A DNA stretch of 64,000 nt from Microbispora sp. H11081 (GCF_012999535.1 NZ_JABBWV010000002.1:806001-870000), one strand, 5' to 3'; positions 41,734 to 50,359 are shown, numbered from the stretch's first letter. The notes: generated by a model not told the origin, from the sequence alone. Program-made: numbers and translations.

Positions 41734-41762
41734 TTGCCTTGGCTAACTTAGAATGTTAAGTT
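41734..41762 (+). promoter_or_regulatory. Leaderless promoter of the MarR-hydrolase operon
   Basis: TTGCCT (41734-41739), a 17-bp spacer and TAAGTT (41757-41762) are followed by 6 nt and then the ATG. Transcription would start at the initiation codon. The -10 element lies inside the palindrome at 41743-41764. Confidence 0.6.
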
Positions 41763-41764
41763 AG
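41743..41764. promoter_or_regulatory. MarR operator over the -10 element
   Basis: CTAACTTA (41743-41750) and TAAGTTAG (41757-41764) are perfect 8-bp arms around GAATGT. The palindrome ends 4 bp before the MarR start codon. Binding would block polymerase, so simple negative autoregulation is expected. Confidence 0.78.
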
Positions 41765-41768
41765 TGGC

Positions 41769-42206
41769 ATGGAGCGGAACCTCAGCCTCGATCTGCACGT
41801 GCTCACCGCCCGGCTGGACCGGGCCGCCGACCGGATCCTGCGGGCGGAGCACGACATCTCCTACAGCCGCTTCCTGGCGCTCACCCTCGTGGGAGAGCTG
41901 GGAGCCTCGACGCAGCGGGCCCTGGCCGACGGTCTCGGCGTGACAGAGCCGTCGGTGAGCCGCATGACGTCCGTCCTCGCCGCCGACGGCCTCCTGGACG
42001 TCCAGCCCGACCCCGGCGGGGGGAACCGGCGACGGCTCAGCCTCACCGACGAGGGGAAGCGGCTGGTGGCCACCATCCGGCGGGAGTTCGAAGACCGGCT
42101 CGCCGCGGTCGTCGCGGAGAGCGGCGTGCCGTACGCCGAGTACGCGAAGCACACCGCGCGTCTGCTGGAGACGTTCGACCGGCTGGAGCGGGAGGCGGGC
42201 AAGTGA
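41769..42206 (+). CDS. MarR-family regulator
   Basis: A 145-residue winged-helix regulator. STQRALADGLGVTEPSVSRM is the recognition element, followed by TSVLAADGLLDVQPDPGGGN, then RRRLSLTDEGKRLVATIRRE, the wing and dimer helix. ATG 41769 has no ribosome site, but a complete promoter places the transcript start at the ATG. It is in one operon with the hydrolase at 42203, whose GTG overlaps its stop. The palindrome over the promoter makes autorepression likely. The ligand may be a substrate or product of the hydrolase. Confidence 0.9.
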   Translation: MERNLSLDLHVLTARLDRAADRILRAEHDISYSRFLALTLVGELGASTQRALADGLGVTEPSVSRMTSVLAADGLLDVQPDPGGGNRRRLSLTDEGKRLVATIRREFEDRLAAVVAESGVPYAEYAKHTARLLETFDRLEREAGK

Positions 42207-43051
42207 GCCGGAACGCCGGAACCACCACGCCCCCGCGCCGGCACACCGCCGTCTCGGCCGACGGCACGCCGATCGCCTACCGGACGCTGGGCACGGGCCC
42301 CGGCCTCCTCCTGGTCGGCGGCAGCCTCAAGACCTCTGAGGACTACCTGCCGCTGGCCTCCGCGCTGGCCGGCTCCTTCACGGTGCACGTCGTCGACCGG
42401 CGCGGACGCGGTGACAGCGGCCCCCAGGGCCCCGGCTACGGCCTGGCGAAGGAAGTGGAGGACCTGCGGGCGGTGCGGGACGCCACGGGAGCGCGCCTGG
42501 CCTTCGGGCACAGCTACGGAGGGCTCGTCGTCCTGGAGACCGCGCGCACGTTCCCGCTGTTCGACCGCATCGCGGTCTACGAGCCCGGAGTGTCCCGCAC
42601 ACCCGTCCCCACCGCCTGGATGGCGCCCTTCCGCGAACGGCTGGCCGCGGGCGACGACTACGGGGCGTTCATCCACTTCGTCCGGGGGTCGGGCGGCGCG
42701 CCGGACTTCGTGGCCAGGCTGCCGCACTGGTATTTACGCATGGTCTTCCGCGTCGCCTTCCGCGGGGCGGCCTGGCGGCGGATGCGGCCCCTGCTCGGCG
42801 CCTGCCTGGCCGAACACGAGCAGCTCGCCGCCCACCACGGCAGGGTCGCCGAGTTCGCGGACGTCACCGTCCCCGTGCTGGTCCTGGTGGGCGGCCGCAG
42901 CAAGCCCGCGCACCGGGAGGAGTACGCCGCGCTGGCCGCCGCCCTTCCCAGCGCCGTGCTGAAGACCGTCGGCGGCCTCGGCCACATGGGCCCATCGGAA
43001 CGCGGAACGGCGCCCGCCGTGGCGGAAAGCGCGCTGCCGTTCCTCCTGTGA
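42203..43051 (+). CDS. Alpha/beta hydrolase
   Basis: A 282-residue alpha/beta-fold hydrolase. The oxyanion segment is LLLVGGSLKTSEDYLPLASA, VHVVDRRGRGDSGPQGPGYG is the usual block after strand 4, the nucleophile is in FGHSYGGLVVLETA (Ser104), and the acid and base are probably in LVLVGGRSKPAHREEY and GGLGHMGPSE. GTG 42203 overlaps the MarR stop (GTGA), so translation is coupled. A hydrolytic detoxification function controlled by MarR is inferred; the substrate is unknown. Confidence 0.88.
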   Translation: MSRNAGTTTPPRRHTAVSADGTPIAYRTLGTGPGLLLVGGSLKTSEDYLPLASALAGSFTVHVVDRRGRGDSGPQGPGYGLAKEVEDLRAVRDATGARLAFGHSYGGLVVLETARTFPLFDRIAVYEPGVSRTPVPTAWMAPFRERLAAGDDYGAFIHFVRGSGGAPDFVARLPHWYLRMVFRVAFRGAAWRRMRPLLGACLAEHEQLAAHHGRVAEFADVTVPVLVLVGGRSKPAHREEYAALAAALPSAVLKTVGGLGHMGPSERGTAPAVAESALPFLL

Positions 43052-43181
43052 CGATCCGCGGCGCGCGGGCCGCGCTCCCCGCGCGAAGTCCCCGCGGGCG
43101 AGCGTGGCCTGCGTCGTCTCAAGGGCTCCAGCGACGGCGGGGCGCTACCCTGGTGCCGATCACGGAGAGGGGACTGCCGGA

Positions 43182-44579
43182 ATGGTGCTGGAGGGTACGG
43201 CCCGCGCGCTGCTGCGCAGGCTGGCGGTCGAGCAGGCCGAGTCGCGGGTGCCGTCGCTGGTCGCGGCGATCGTGCGGGGCGGCGAGATCGCCTGGTTCGG
43301 GGCGCGCGGCCGGGTCGACGGCGAGCCGCCCACCCGGGACACCCAGTACCGCATCGGATCCATCACCAAGACCCTCGTGGCGACCGTGATCATGCGGCTG
43401 CGCGACGAGGGCAGGCTCGACCTGCTGGACCCCCTGGACAAGCACGTGCCCGGCACACCGCTCGGCGACGTCACGGTCGCCCAGTTGCTGTCCCACAGCG
43501 GCGGGCTGACCGCGGAGTCGCCCGGCCAGTGGTGGGAGCGCACCCCCGGGGTGCCGGTGGGCGACCTGGTCGCCGCGCTCGGCCCCGAGTCGGCCCGGCA
43601 CCGGCCCGGCCGCCGCTACCACTACTCCAACCTCGGATTCGCCCTGCTCGGCGAGGTCGTCGCGCGCAAGCGGTCGGCGCCCTGGGAGGAGGTCGTACGC
43701 GAGGAGGTCTTGGAGCCGCTCGGCATGCGCGACACCACCCCGCGGCCGCGTGCCCCGCACGCCACCGGCTACGCCGTGCACCCCTGGGCCGACGTGCTGC
43801 TGCCCGAGCCCGAGAACGACCACGGCGCCATGGCCCCCGCGGGGCAGTTGTGGACCAGCGTCACCGACCTCGCCCGGTGGGCGGCCTTCATCGGCGGTGA
43901 CACGGGCGGGGTGCTGCGCCCGGCCACGCTCGCCGAGATGCGCGAGCCGGCCGTCGTCGAGGACGGCGACCTCTGGGTGCGCGGCTACGGGCTGGGTCTG
44001 CAGCTCGCCCGGCACGTCGGGCCCGGCGGCTCGCGCCGGCTGGCCGGCCACAGCGGGTCGATGCCCGGCTTCCTGGCGAGCGTGTGGGCCGACCCCGCCG
44101 ACGGCGTGGCCGTGCTGTGGATGGCCAACACCACCTCGGGCATGCGCAACCTCGACACCGCCCTGCTGGACATCCTGGCCGAGCACGAGCCGCCGCTGCC
44201 GGCCGAGTGGTCGCCCTCCCCCGTCGACGACGACCTGCTGGAGCTGACCGGGCCCTGGTACTGGGGCCCCACGCCGTACGCGGTGCGGGTCCTGCCGCAG
44301 CGTGCTCAATCCCACCGCGGCCAATCCCACCGTGGTCAGCCGCAGGAGGCGCTGTCGCTGACCCCGCTGACCGGGCAGGGCCGGGCCTCCCGGTTCGTGC
44401 GCCAGGCGGACGGCACCTGGCTCGGGCTCGACGGCTACTACGCCGGGGAGACCCTGCGGGTGGTCCGCTCGCCCTCCGGCGTGACCCACCTGGATCTCAA
44501 CACGTTCATCTTCACGCGCGAGCCGTACGACCCGGGCGCCCCGGTGCCCGGCGGGGTCGACCCGGCCGGCTGGCGGTAG
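43182..44579 (+). CDS. Serine hydrolase, beta-lactamase class C family
   Basis: A 465-residue penicillin-binding-fold serine hydrolase. The motifs are S60-I-T-K63 in YRIGSITKTLVATVIM, Y148-S-N150 in YHYSNLGFALLGEV, and HSG in AGHSGSMPGFLAS in place of KTG. The last ~100 residues form a separate beta-rich C-terminal domain (LELTGPWYWGPTPYAV then LTPLTGQGRASRFVRQADGT). That domain contains a duplicated QSHRGQ. There is no signal peptide, so it is probably cytoplasmic and an esterase or peptidase rather than a drug-hydrolysing beta-lactamase. ATG 43182 is used. Confidence 0.9.
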   Translation: MVLEGTARALLRRLAVEQAESRVPSLVAAIVRGGEIAWFGARGRVDGEPPTRDTQYRIGSITKTLVATVIMRLRDEGRLDLLDPLDKHVPGTPLGDVTVAQLLSHSGGLTAESPGQWWERTPGVPVGDLVAALGPESARHRPGRRYHYSNLGFALLGEVVARKRSAPWEEVVREEVLEPLGMRDTTPRPRAPHATGYAVHPWADVLLPEPENDHGAMAPAGQLWTSVTDLARWAAFIGGDTGGVLRPATLAEMREPAVVEDGDLWVRGYGLGLQLARHVGPGGSRRLAGHSGSMPGFLASVWADPADGVAVLWMANTTSGMRNLDTALLDILAEHEPPLPAEWSPSPVDDDLLELTGPWYWGPTPYAVRVLPQRAQSHRGQSHRGQPQEALSLTPLTGQGRASRFVRQADGTWLGLDGYYAGETLRVVRSPSGVTHLDLNTFIFTREPYDPGAPVPGGVDPAGWR

Positions 44580-44584
44580 ACGGG

Positions 44585-45781
44585 TCAGGTGGCGGCCAGC
44601 GCGACCGTCGGCGACAGGCGGGCGGCGCGCATCGCCGGGTAGAGGCCGGCGAGCGTGCCGACGACGAGCGTGGCGCCGACGGCGCCCGCGAAGGCCCAGG
44701 CCGGGACCACCGGCGGCCAGCCGCGCGACAGCGAGTAGCCGGCGGCGGCCAGGCCGCCGAGCGCCGCGCCCACGACCCCGCCGAGCGCCGACAGCAGCAG
44801 CGACTCCGCGAGGAACTGCAGGCGCACCTGCCCGCGAGTGGCGCCCAGCGAGCGGCGCAGGCCGATCTCGCCGCGCCGCTCCAGCACCGAGATCACCATG
44901 GTGTTGGCCACGCCGACCCCGCCGACCAGCAGCGCGACGGCGCCGAGGCCGAGCAGCAGGCCGGTGAACGCGCTCGCGGCCGCCATCCGGGCCTCCAACG
45001 CGTCCGAAGGCCTGCTGACCGTGACCTCCTCCGGGTTCTGCGGGTTGACCGTGCGCGGCAGCACGGCCCGCACGGCCTCCACCGCCTCCTCCGCGGACCG
45101 CTCGTAGATCGTCGTCGGGTGGCCGTCGAAGCCCAGGTACTTCTGCGCGGCCGGGAACCCGACGAGCGCCGAGCGCTCGATCTCCGGGGCGAGCGGCATC
45201 GGGCCGAGGACGCCGACGACGGTGAACCACCGCTCGCCCATCCAGACCTGTACGCCGGTCCGGGTGATGCCGAGCCGCTCCGCCGCCTTGGCGCCGAGCA
45301 CGACGGCGGGCCGCCCCTCGGTGGCGGCGTTCAGCCAGGCGCCCCTCACCACCCGGCCCTCCAAAGTGGCGAGCAGGTCTGCAGTGGCGGCCTGGACGGC
45401 GATTCCGCCGGTCACGGCCTCGGGGATGCGGTCGGTGCGCCTGATCGTGGTGTCGACCGAGCCGGTGGCCGAGGCGGTGCGGACCGGTCCGATGCGCCGG
45501 ACCATGCCGAGGGCCTCGGCCGGCAGCGCGGCCTCCTCACCGAAGACCGTCTGCCCCGGCGTGACGGTGAGCAGGTTGGTGCCGAGCCGGTCGAGCTGGC
45601 GCAGCAACTGCTCACGGGAGGAGGACGAGACGCCCAGCACGGCGATCATGGTGGCGATGCCGATGGCGATGCCCAGCGCGGACAGCACCACCCGGGCGGG
45701 GCGGGTGCGTAGCGCGGCCACGCCGGTCCGCAGGACGTCGATCGGCGCGAGCCTGGCGGGGGTCAGCCTTTCACCGGGCAT
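44585..45781 (-). CDS. MacB-type ABC transporter permease
   Basis: A 398-residue permease with the MacB/FtsX four-helix layout. One N-terminal helix (RVVLSALGIAIGIATMIAVL) is followed by a ~220-residue extracytoplasmic MacB_PCD domain, and then three C-terminal helices with the FtsX signature NTMVISVLERRGEIGLRRSL. It is the last of four co-oriented genes (lipoprotein, adaptor, ATPase, permease). It starts at ATG 45781, overlapping the ATPase gene by 11 bp. As a mechanotransmitting exporter it may move a peptide or lipid across the envelope, or help regulate wall lysis. The divergent two-component system is its likely regulator. Confidence 0.92.
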   Translation of the reverse strand: MPGERLTPARLAPIDVLRTGVAALRTRPARVVLSALGIAIGIATMIAVLGVSSSSREQLLRQLDRLGTNLLTVTPGQTVFGEEAALPAEALGMVRRIGPVRTASATGSVDTTIRRTDRIPEAVTGGIAVQAATADLLATLEGRVVRGAWLNAATEGRPAVVLGAKAAERLGITRTGVQVWMGERWFTVVGVLGPMPLAPEIERSALVGFPAAQKYLGFDGHPTTIYERSAEEAVEAVRAVLPRTVNPQNPEEVTVSRPSDALEARMAAASAFTGLLLGLGAVALLVGGVGVANTMVISVLERRGEIGLRRSLGATRGQVRLQFLAESLLLSALGGVVGAALGGLAAAGYSLSRGWPPVVPAWAFAGAVGATLVVGTLAGLYPAMRAARLSPTVALAAT

Positions 45782-46613
45782 CGAGGTGCTCCCTTCTGAG
45801 GGTGGGTGCCGCCTTGGGGATGGGTCCGGGAGTGCGGCGTCCGGCGCCGGTCCCGGAGTCGCCGACCACGCGGCCGTCGCGTACGCGCACCTGCCGGGGG
45901 CACCACTCGGCGATCTCGGGATCGTGGGTGATGACCGCGATGGTGGTGCCGGCGGCGTGCAGGCCGCGCAGGACCCCCAGCACCTCGGCGCCCGCCGCCG
46001 AGTCCAGGTTGCCGGTCGGCTCGTCGGCCAGCAGCAACGGCGGGTCGCCCGCCACCGCGCGGGCCACCGCGACCCGCTGCTGCTCGCCACCGGACAGCCC
46101 GCTGGGCCGGTGGCCCAGCCGATGGCCGAGGCCCACCCGTTCCAGCGCGGCGGCGGCCCGCTCCCGCCGCGCCCGCAGCGGCGTCCCGGTGTACAGCAGG
46201 CCGTCGGCCACGTTGTCCAGCGCGCTCAGCCCGGGCGCGAGGTGGAACTGCTGGAAGACGAACCCCAGGTGGCGGGCGCGCAGCGCCGACAGCTCCGGGT
46301 CGGCCAGGCCGGCCACGTCGTGCCCGGCGATCCGCACGGTGCCCGTGGTGGGCCGGTCCAGGGTCCCGATCAGGTGCAGCAGGGTCGACTTGCCCGAGCC
46401 GGACGGCCCGGTGATCGCGACCAGCTCGCCGCGTTCCATCACCAGATCCACTCCGCGCAGCGCCCGCACGCCGCCGCCGTACACCTTGGTCACCTCGCGC
46501 AGCTCCACCACGTACGGCCCGCCCGGCGCTGGGGGCTGCCCAGGCGGCACGTCACCGAGGGCGCCGGGAGCGTGCGCGGTGCCCGGCAGGCCGGGCCGGA
46601 TCGGCCGGTTCAT
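45771..46613 (-). CDS. MacB-type ABC transporter ATP-binding protein
   Basis: A 280-residue ATPase of the LolD/MacB class. Walker A is GPSGSGKSTLLHLIGTLDRP, the Q loop is FVFQQFHLAPGLSALDNV, the signature is LSGGEQQRVAVARAVA, Walker B is PLLLADEPTGNLDS and the H loop is AVITHDPEIAE. The first ~35 residues are Pro/Gly-rich and absent from most relatives. Coupling to neighbours is close: it overlaps the adaptor stop (ATGA) and overlaps the permease start by 11 bp, so all are one operon. It powers the MacB-like permease. Confidence 0.94.
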   Translation of the reverse strand: MNRPIRPGLPGTAHAPGALGDVPPGQPPAPGGPYVVELREVTKVYGGGVRALRGVDLVMERGELVAITGPSGSGKSTLLHLIGTLDRPTTGTVRIAGHDVAGLADPELSALRARHLGFVFQQFHLAPGLSALDNVADGLLYTGTPLRARRERAAAALERVGLGHRLGHRPSGLSGGEQQRVAVARAVAGDPPLLLADEPTGNLDSAAGAEVLGVLRGLHAAGTTIAVITHDPEIAEWCPRQVRVRDGRVVGDSGTGAGRRTPGPIPKAAPTLRREHLDAR

Positions 46614-47671
46614 TGGGCGGGCACCCCGACCCTCATGCCCTCGGCGAGCCCGGCACCGGTGATCTCGACCATGCCGCCGCCGAAGGCGCCGGGCTCCACC
46701 GGGACCACGCGGGTGGATGCGCCCTCGACCAGTTCGACGCCGAAGCCGCCCTCCCGCAGGGCCAGCAGCGCCTCGACGGGCACGGCCAGCACGTTCTCAC
46801 GCCGCTCGCTGACCAGTTCCACCTCGACCGGGGCCTGGTCGAGGCGGGTCCTGGGGGTCTTGCTCAGGGTGATGTCGACGCCGACCGTGCTGCCCTCGTC
46901 CTGTCCCTGCCCGGAGGCGACGGCCTCGGCCACCGTGCCGACCGAAGTGATCTTCCCGGTGACGCGCTCGCCGCCGGGCAGTTCCACGGTGACCTTGGCG
47001 CCCTTCCTGGCCAGCGTCTGGTCGTCGGTGGACAGGTCCACGTGCACCAGCCGCCGTAGGCCCGAGACGGTGAGGGCCGGGCGCCCGGGAGTGATCCTGT
47101 CGCCGACCTCGACGGCGGCGTCGGTCACCCGGGCGGCGGAGGGCAGGAAGACCACCTGGGAGGCGTCCACCCGCCCGGTCTCGGGCAGTCCTGCGTCGTC
47201 CTGCCACTCCATGACGGCCAGGTGGGTCGCGTAGCTGAAGTGGCCGTCCATGGTCAGGTCGTCGCCGTAGCCGAGGATCTTGAGGTTGCGTTCTAGCTGC
47301 TCGACGTCGGGGCCGTCGTCGACGCCCTGCCCCAGAGACCGGTAGATCGGCAGCCTGCCGTACATGAGGACGACCGGCCTGCGGTCGACCCTGAGCAGCG
47401 GACGGCCGCGCCGGACGACCGCGCCCTCGGCGGGCACCCAGGTCACGGTGCCGGAGGCGTCGGTGCCCACCCGTCGCTCGCCGGAGTAGGTCAGCGCCCC
47501 CTCGACGGTCTTGGTGTCGACCAGGTCCTGGCGGGTGATCGGCGCGGTGGCGGGGACCGGAGGCGGGGACGGCTCGGCCGCGCCTGCGCCGTCGCCGCCC
47601 GCCACGGCGACGGCCGTTACCGCGGCCAGCGCGAGGACCCCCGCGCCCGCGATCACCAGGCCCTTCCTCAC
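46610..47671 (-). CDS. Membrane-fusion-type adaptor with peptidoglycan-binding domain
   Basis: A 353-residue protein with a single N-terminal helix (LVIAGAGVLALAAVTAVAVA) and an extracytoplasmic HlyD/efflux adaptor-like body. A PG_binding_1-like domain is inserted (DVEQLERNLKILGYGDDLTM then GHFSYATHLAVMEWQDDAGL), as in actinomycete adaptors that couple MacAB to the wall. The beta-barrel part (VEVGDRITPGRPALTVSGLR) and membrane-proximal domain (RENVLAVPVEALLAL) follow. GTG 47671 overlaps the lipoprotein stop. In a Gram-positive cell it would serve as an extracellular sensor or wall anchor of the transporter, not an outer-membrane bridge. Confidence 0.88.
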   Translation of the reverse strand: MRKGLVIAGAGVLALAAVTAVAVAGGDGAGAAEPSPPPVPATAPITRQDLVDTKTVEGALTYSGERRVGTDASGTVTWVPAEGAVVRRGRPLLRVDRRPVVLMYGRLPIYRSLGQGVDDGPDVEQLERNLKILGYGDDLTMDGHFSYATHLAVMEWQDDAGLPETGRVDASQVVFLPSAARVTDAAVEVGDRITPGRPALTVSGLRRLVHVDLSTDDQTLARKGAKVTVELPGGERVTGKITSVGTVAEAVASGQGQDEGSTVGVDITLSKTPRTRLDQAPVEVELVSERRENVLAVPVEALLALREGGFGVELVEGASTRVVPVEPGAFGGGMVEITGAGLAEGMRVGVPAQ

Positions 47672-48216
47672 GGCTTCCGCCCCGGCGCGAACTCCTCGCA
47701 GGCTTTCTGCGCCTCGTCCATCGCCTTCTCCTGACCCGGCTTGATCTTGATCCGGAGTCCCTGCCCGGGTGCGGGGTCGGGCATGTCGATGCCGTGCTCG
47801 CGCATGCACTGGGCGAACTTGACCATCCGGTCGCGCGCCTCGGGATCGTCGCCGCCGGGCTTGTCGGCGACCGCGTCCTTCATGAAGTGCTCGCAGGCCC
47901 GCATGGCCTTGCTCATCGTGGCCTCCCCGCCCTTCTCGCCGATGATGCGGACGCGGCCGTCGGGACCGGGGTCGGGCATGTCCACGCCGTGCTCGCGCAT
48001 GCACTGGGCGAACTTGAGCTGGGCCTCCTGGCGGTCGGCCGGGCCCCGCGGGGACGGCGTCGCCGTCGCGCCGGCCGCGGCGCCGGCGGCGCTGGCGATC
48101 CCCTCGCCGTCGGGGGCCGCTCCGCAGGCGGCCAGTGTCAGTGCCAGGGCCGACACGAGCCCGAGGGCCGGTGTCAGGGCCCGCGGCGGTCGCATACGCA
48201 TGAGTGGCTTGCGCAT
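47668..48216 (-). CDS. Two-repeat lipoprotein, first gene of the MacB operon
   Basis: A 182-residue predicted lipoprotein with lipobox LAAC and Cys31 as anchor. The mature part holds two repeats of about 70 residues. Each opens with KFAQCMREHG[VI]DMPDP and ends in A-C-E-F/H (AMRACEHFMKD, AQKACEEFAPG). Two cysteines per repeat may form disulphides, and each repeat has one His. ATG 48216 has GGGAGGAG upstream. Proteins with this motif often precede HlyD-type adaptor genes in actinomycetes, but no role is established. It may act as a ligand or metal-binding partner of the adaptor. Confidence 0.8.
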   Translation of the reverse strand: MRKPLMRMRPPRALTPALGLVSALALTLAACGAAPDGEGIASAAGAAAGATATPSPRGPADRQEAQLKFAQCMREHGVDMPDPGPDGRVRIIGEKGGEATMSKAMRACEHFMKDAVADKPGGDDPEARDRMVKFAQCMREHGIDMPDPAPGQGLRIKIKPGQEKAMDEAQKACEEFAPGRKP

Positions 48217-48275
48217 GAGTGGCTCCTCCCTTCCCGGGGCGTTCGCCCGGGACGCGGCCCAACTCCAGCGGAGGC

Positions 48276-48322
48276 GGTGCTAAGCGCGGATAAGCGAGAT
48301 CGGCTTATCCGCGGCTAACACC
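48276..48322. promoter_or_regulatory. Long inverted repeat between MacB operon and two-component genes
   Basis: Arms of 20 bp at 48276-48295 and 48303-48322 match at 17 of 20 positions. The inner 11 bp (GCGCGGATAAGC / GCTTATCCGCG) are almost perfect around GAGATCG. It lies between the divergent lipoprotein and response-regulator starts and is the probable binding site of the OmpR-type regulator. Confidence 0.7.
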
Positions 48323-48358
48323 TCCTGCGTCACTCTCGGAGCCAAGCGGGAGGTGGGA

Positions 48359-49009
48359 ATGCGGGTGCTCGTGGTCGAGGACGAGGAACAGCTGGCCGAC
48401 GCCGTCGCCCGGGGGCTGCGGCTGCACGCGATCGCGGTGGACGTGGCCTACGACGGCCGGGAGGCGCTGGAGCTGACCTCCTACGTCGACTACGACGTGG
48501 TCGTGCTGGACCGCGACCTGCCCGACGTGCACGGGGACGAGGTCTGCCGGGAGCTGATCGGCGCCGGGGCGAGCCGCATTCTCATGCTGACCGCGGCAGG
48601 GCGGGTCACGGACCGGGTCGGGGGCCTGTCCCTGGGCGCCGACGACTACCTGGTCAAGCCGTTCGCGTTCGCCGAACTGGTGGCCCGGGTCCGGGCGCTG
48701 GCCCGGCGCTCGTCCCGTGCGATGCCGCCCGTGCTGGAGCGGGCCGGAATCCGGCTCGACCCCGCCCGCCGTACGGTCCTGCGGGACGGGCGGCAGGTGG
48801 CGCTGGGCCGCAGGGAGTTCGACGTGCTGCACGAGCTCATGCGGGCGGCCGGCGACCTGGTCACCTCGGCGCGGCTGCGCGCGAACGTGTGGGACGAGCA
48901 CTCCGACGCCGGAACGGGCGTGCTGCGTGTCACCATGACCTCACTGCGCCGCAAACTGGGCGCCCCTGCCGTGATCGAGAACGTGCCGGGCCGGGGGTAC
49001 CGGCTGTGA
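48359..49009 (+). CDS. OmpR-family response regulator
   Basis: A 216-residue two-domain regulator. The receiver has acidic residues E7 and D8 in VLVVEDEEQLADAV, the phosphoacceptor Asp51 in DVVVLDRDLPDVHG, the Thr in MLTAAG and the Lys in DDYLVKPFAF. The C-terminal Trans_reg_C winged helix has VALGRREFDVLHELMRAAGD and TMTSLRRKLGAPAVIENVPG then RGYRL. ATG 48359 has GGAGG 6 nt upstream. Its stop overlaps the kinase GTG, so the pair is coupled. The 47-bp inverted repeat upstream and the divergent efflux genes point to control of that operon. Confidence 0.95.
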   Translation: MRVLVVEDEEQLADAVARGLRLHAIAVDVAYDGREALELTSYVDYDVVVLDRDLPDVHGDEVCRELIGAGASRILMLTAAGRVTDRVGGLSLGADDYLVKPFAFAELVARVRALARRSSRAMPPVLERAGIRLDPARRTVLRDGRQVALGRREFDVLHELMRAAGDLVTSARLRANVWDEHSDAGTGVLRVTMTSLRRKLGAPAVIENVPGRGYRL

Positions 49010-50193
49010 CCCGTGCCCTGCGGGTCTGGGGCAGGCTGGGCCTGCGCATGCGGCTCACCCTGCTGTACGGCGGGCTGTTCGTCGTGGCGGGGTCGGTGCT
49101 GCTGTGGTTCACCTACCTGCTGACGGCCCGGGCGCTCAACCAGCGGTTCGTGGTGGCGGTGACGTCGAAGGTTTCCGGCGCGGGCGTCCCCGGCGCCGTC
49201 CAGGGGAGCGCGCTCCCCGATGCCGACATGCTCGCGCGGCGGGTGCGCGCCGATGTCGAGCAGGGGGCGGCCGGTGTGCTGAGCGACGTCCTCGGATCGT
49301 CGGTGATCGTCATGATCCTGGTCGGGGCCGTCGCGGTGGTGCTGGGATACCTGGTGGCCGACCGCGCGCTGCGCCCGCTGGAGCGGGTGACCGAGACGGC
49401 GCAGCGGCTGTCGGAGAGCACGCTGCACGAGCGGATCGCCCTGAGCGGCCCCCAGGACGAGGTAAAAAGGCTCGCCGACACCTTCGACGCGATGCTCGAC
49501 CGGCTGCACCGGGTGTTCGACGCCCAGCGCCGGTTCATCGCCAACGCCTCCCACGAACTGCGCACCCCGCTGGCGGTCAACCGTACGGTGCTGGAGGTGT
49601 CGCTGGAGGAGCCGGCGGCGTCGGAGGACCTCAAAGCGCTGGCCCGGGCGCTGCTCGGCACCAACGCCAGGCACGAGCGCCTGATCGAGGGCCTGCTCAT
49701 GCTGGCCCAGTCCGAGGAGGAGCTCACCACCCGCAGGCCGGTCGACCTGCGGCAGATCGTCCGCTCGGCCATGGAACAGATCGACCCGCGACCGCGCCGC
49801 GGGAAGGTGGTCGTCCACGAGGATCTCCGCCCGGCGGTCGCGCACGGCGATCCGCTCCTCCTGGAACGCTGCCTGGTCAACCTGCTGGAAAACGCGATCA
49901 AGTACAACGTGCGGGACGGGGAGGTCTGGGTCCGGTCGCGGGAGGACGAGACCGGGGTGAGCGTGACGGTGGAGAACACCGGGCCCCCGGTTGCGCCGTA
50001 CGAGGTGGACGACCTGTTCGAGCCGTTCCGCCGGCTCGGCGGCGATCGCGTCCGCTCCGCCCGCGGGGCGGGGCTGGGGCTGTCCATCGTCCGGGCCATC
50101 GCGGCGGCGCACGGCGGCACGGCGGAGGCGCTCGCCCGCCCGGAGGGCGGCCTGACGGTGACCGTGCGCCTGCCCGGGCGGGCCCTGGGGTGA
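49006..50193 (+). CDS. Sensor histidine kinase
   Basis: A 395-residue membrane kinase. The first helix is about residues 18-40, a short (about 60-residue) extracytoplasmic loop follows, the second helix is about 100-120, then a HAMP domain (RALRPLERVTETAQRLSEST). The dimerisation box is RFIANASHELRTPLAVNRTV with phosphoacceptor His183. The ATPase domain has N box LVNLLENAIKYN and G boxes VENTGPPV and GAGLGLSIVRAIAAAHGGT. The small external loop suggests sensing in or near the membrane, typical of cell-envelope stress. GTG 49006 overlaps the regulator stop. Confidence 0.94.
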   Translation: MTRALRVWGRLGLRMRLTLLYGGLFVVAGSVLLWFTYLLTARALNQRFVVAVTSKVSGAGVPGAVQGSALPDADMLARRVRADVEQGAAGVLSDVLGSSVIVMILVGAVAVVLGYLVADRALRPLERVTETAQRLSESTLHERIALSGPQDEVKRLADTFDAMLDRLHRVFDAQRRFIANASHELRTPLAVNRTVLEVSLEEPAASEDLKALARALLGTNARHERLIEGLLMLAQSEEELTTRRPVDLRQIVRSAMEQIDPRPRRGKVVVHEDLRPAVAHGDPLLLERCLVNLLENAIKYNVRDGEVWVRSREDETGVSVTVENTGPPVAPYEVDDLFEPFRRLGGDRVRSARGAGLGLSIVRAIAAAHGGTAEALARPEGGLTVTVRLPGRALG

Positions 50194-50260
50194 TCACGAC
50201 CCGATACCCACTGTCGCCCGGTCTCCCCTACTTCGCGAGTAAAATCCGAGTTGTCATCAC

Positions 50261-50289
50261 TTGACCGGTTTGACCTGGTCTATTAGCTT
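50261..50289 (+). promoter_or_regulatory. Candidate promoter of the CHAP hydrolase leader
   Basis: TTGACC (50261-50266), a 17-bp spacer and TAGCTT (50284-50289) form a plausible vegetative promoter. Transcription from about 50296 would give a leader of about 220 nt, enough to hold the riboswitch. Confidence 0.45.
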
Positions 50290-50359
50290 TTAGGGAACTC
50301 AGGGGGCAATTGTCCATCTAGATGGTCAAGAAGCCCTCCTCAGACCGACGCGGCCGGCC

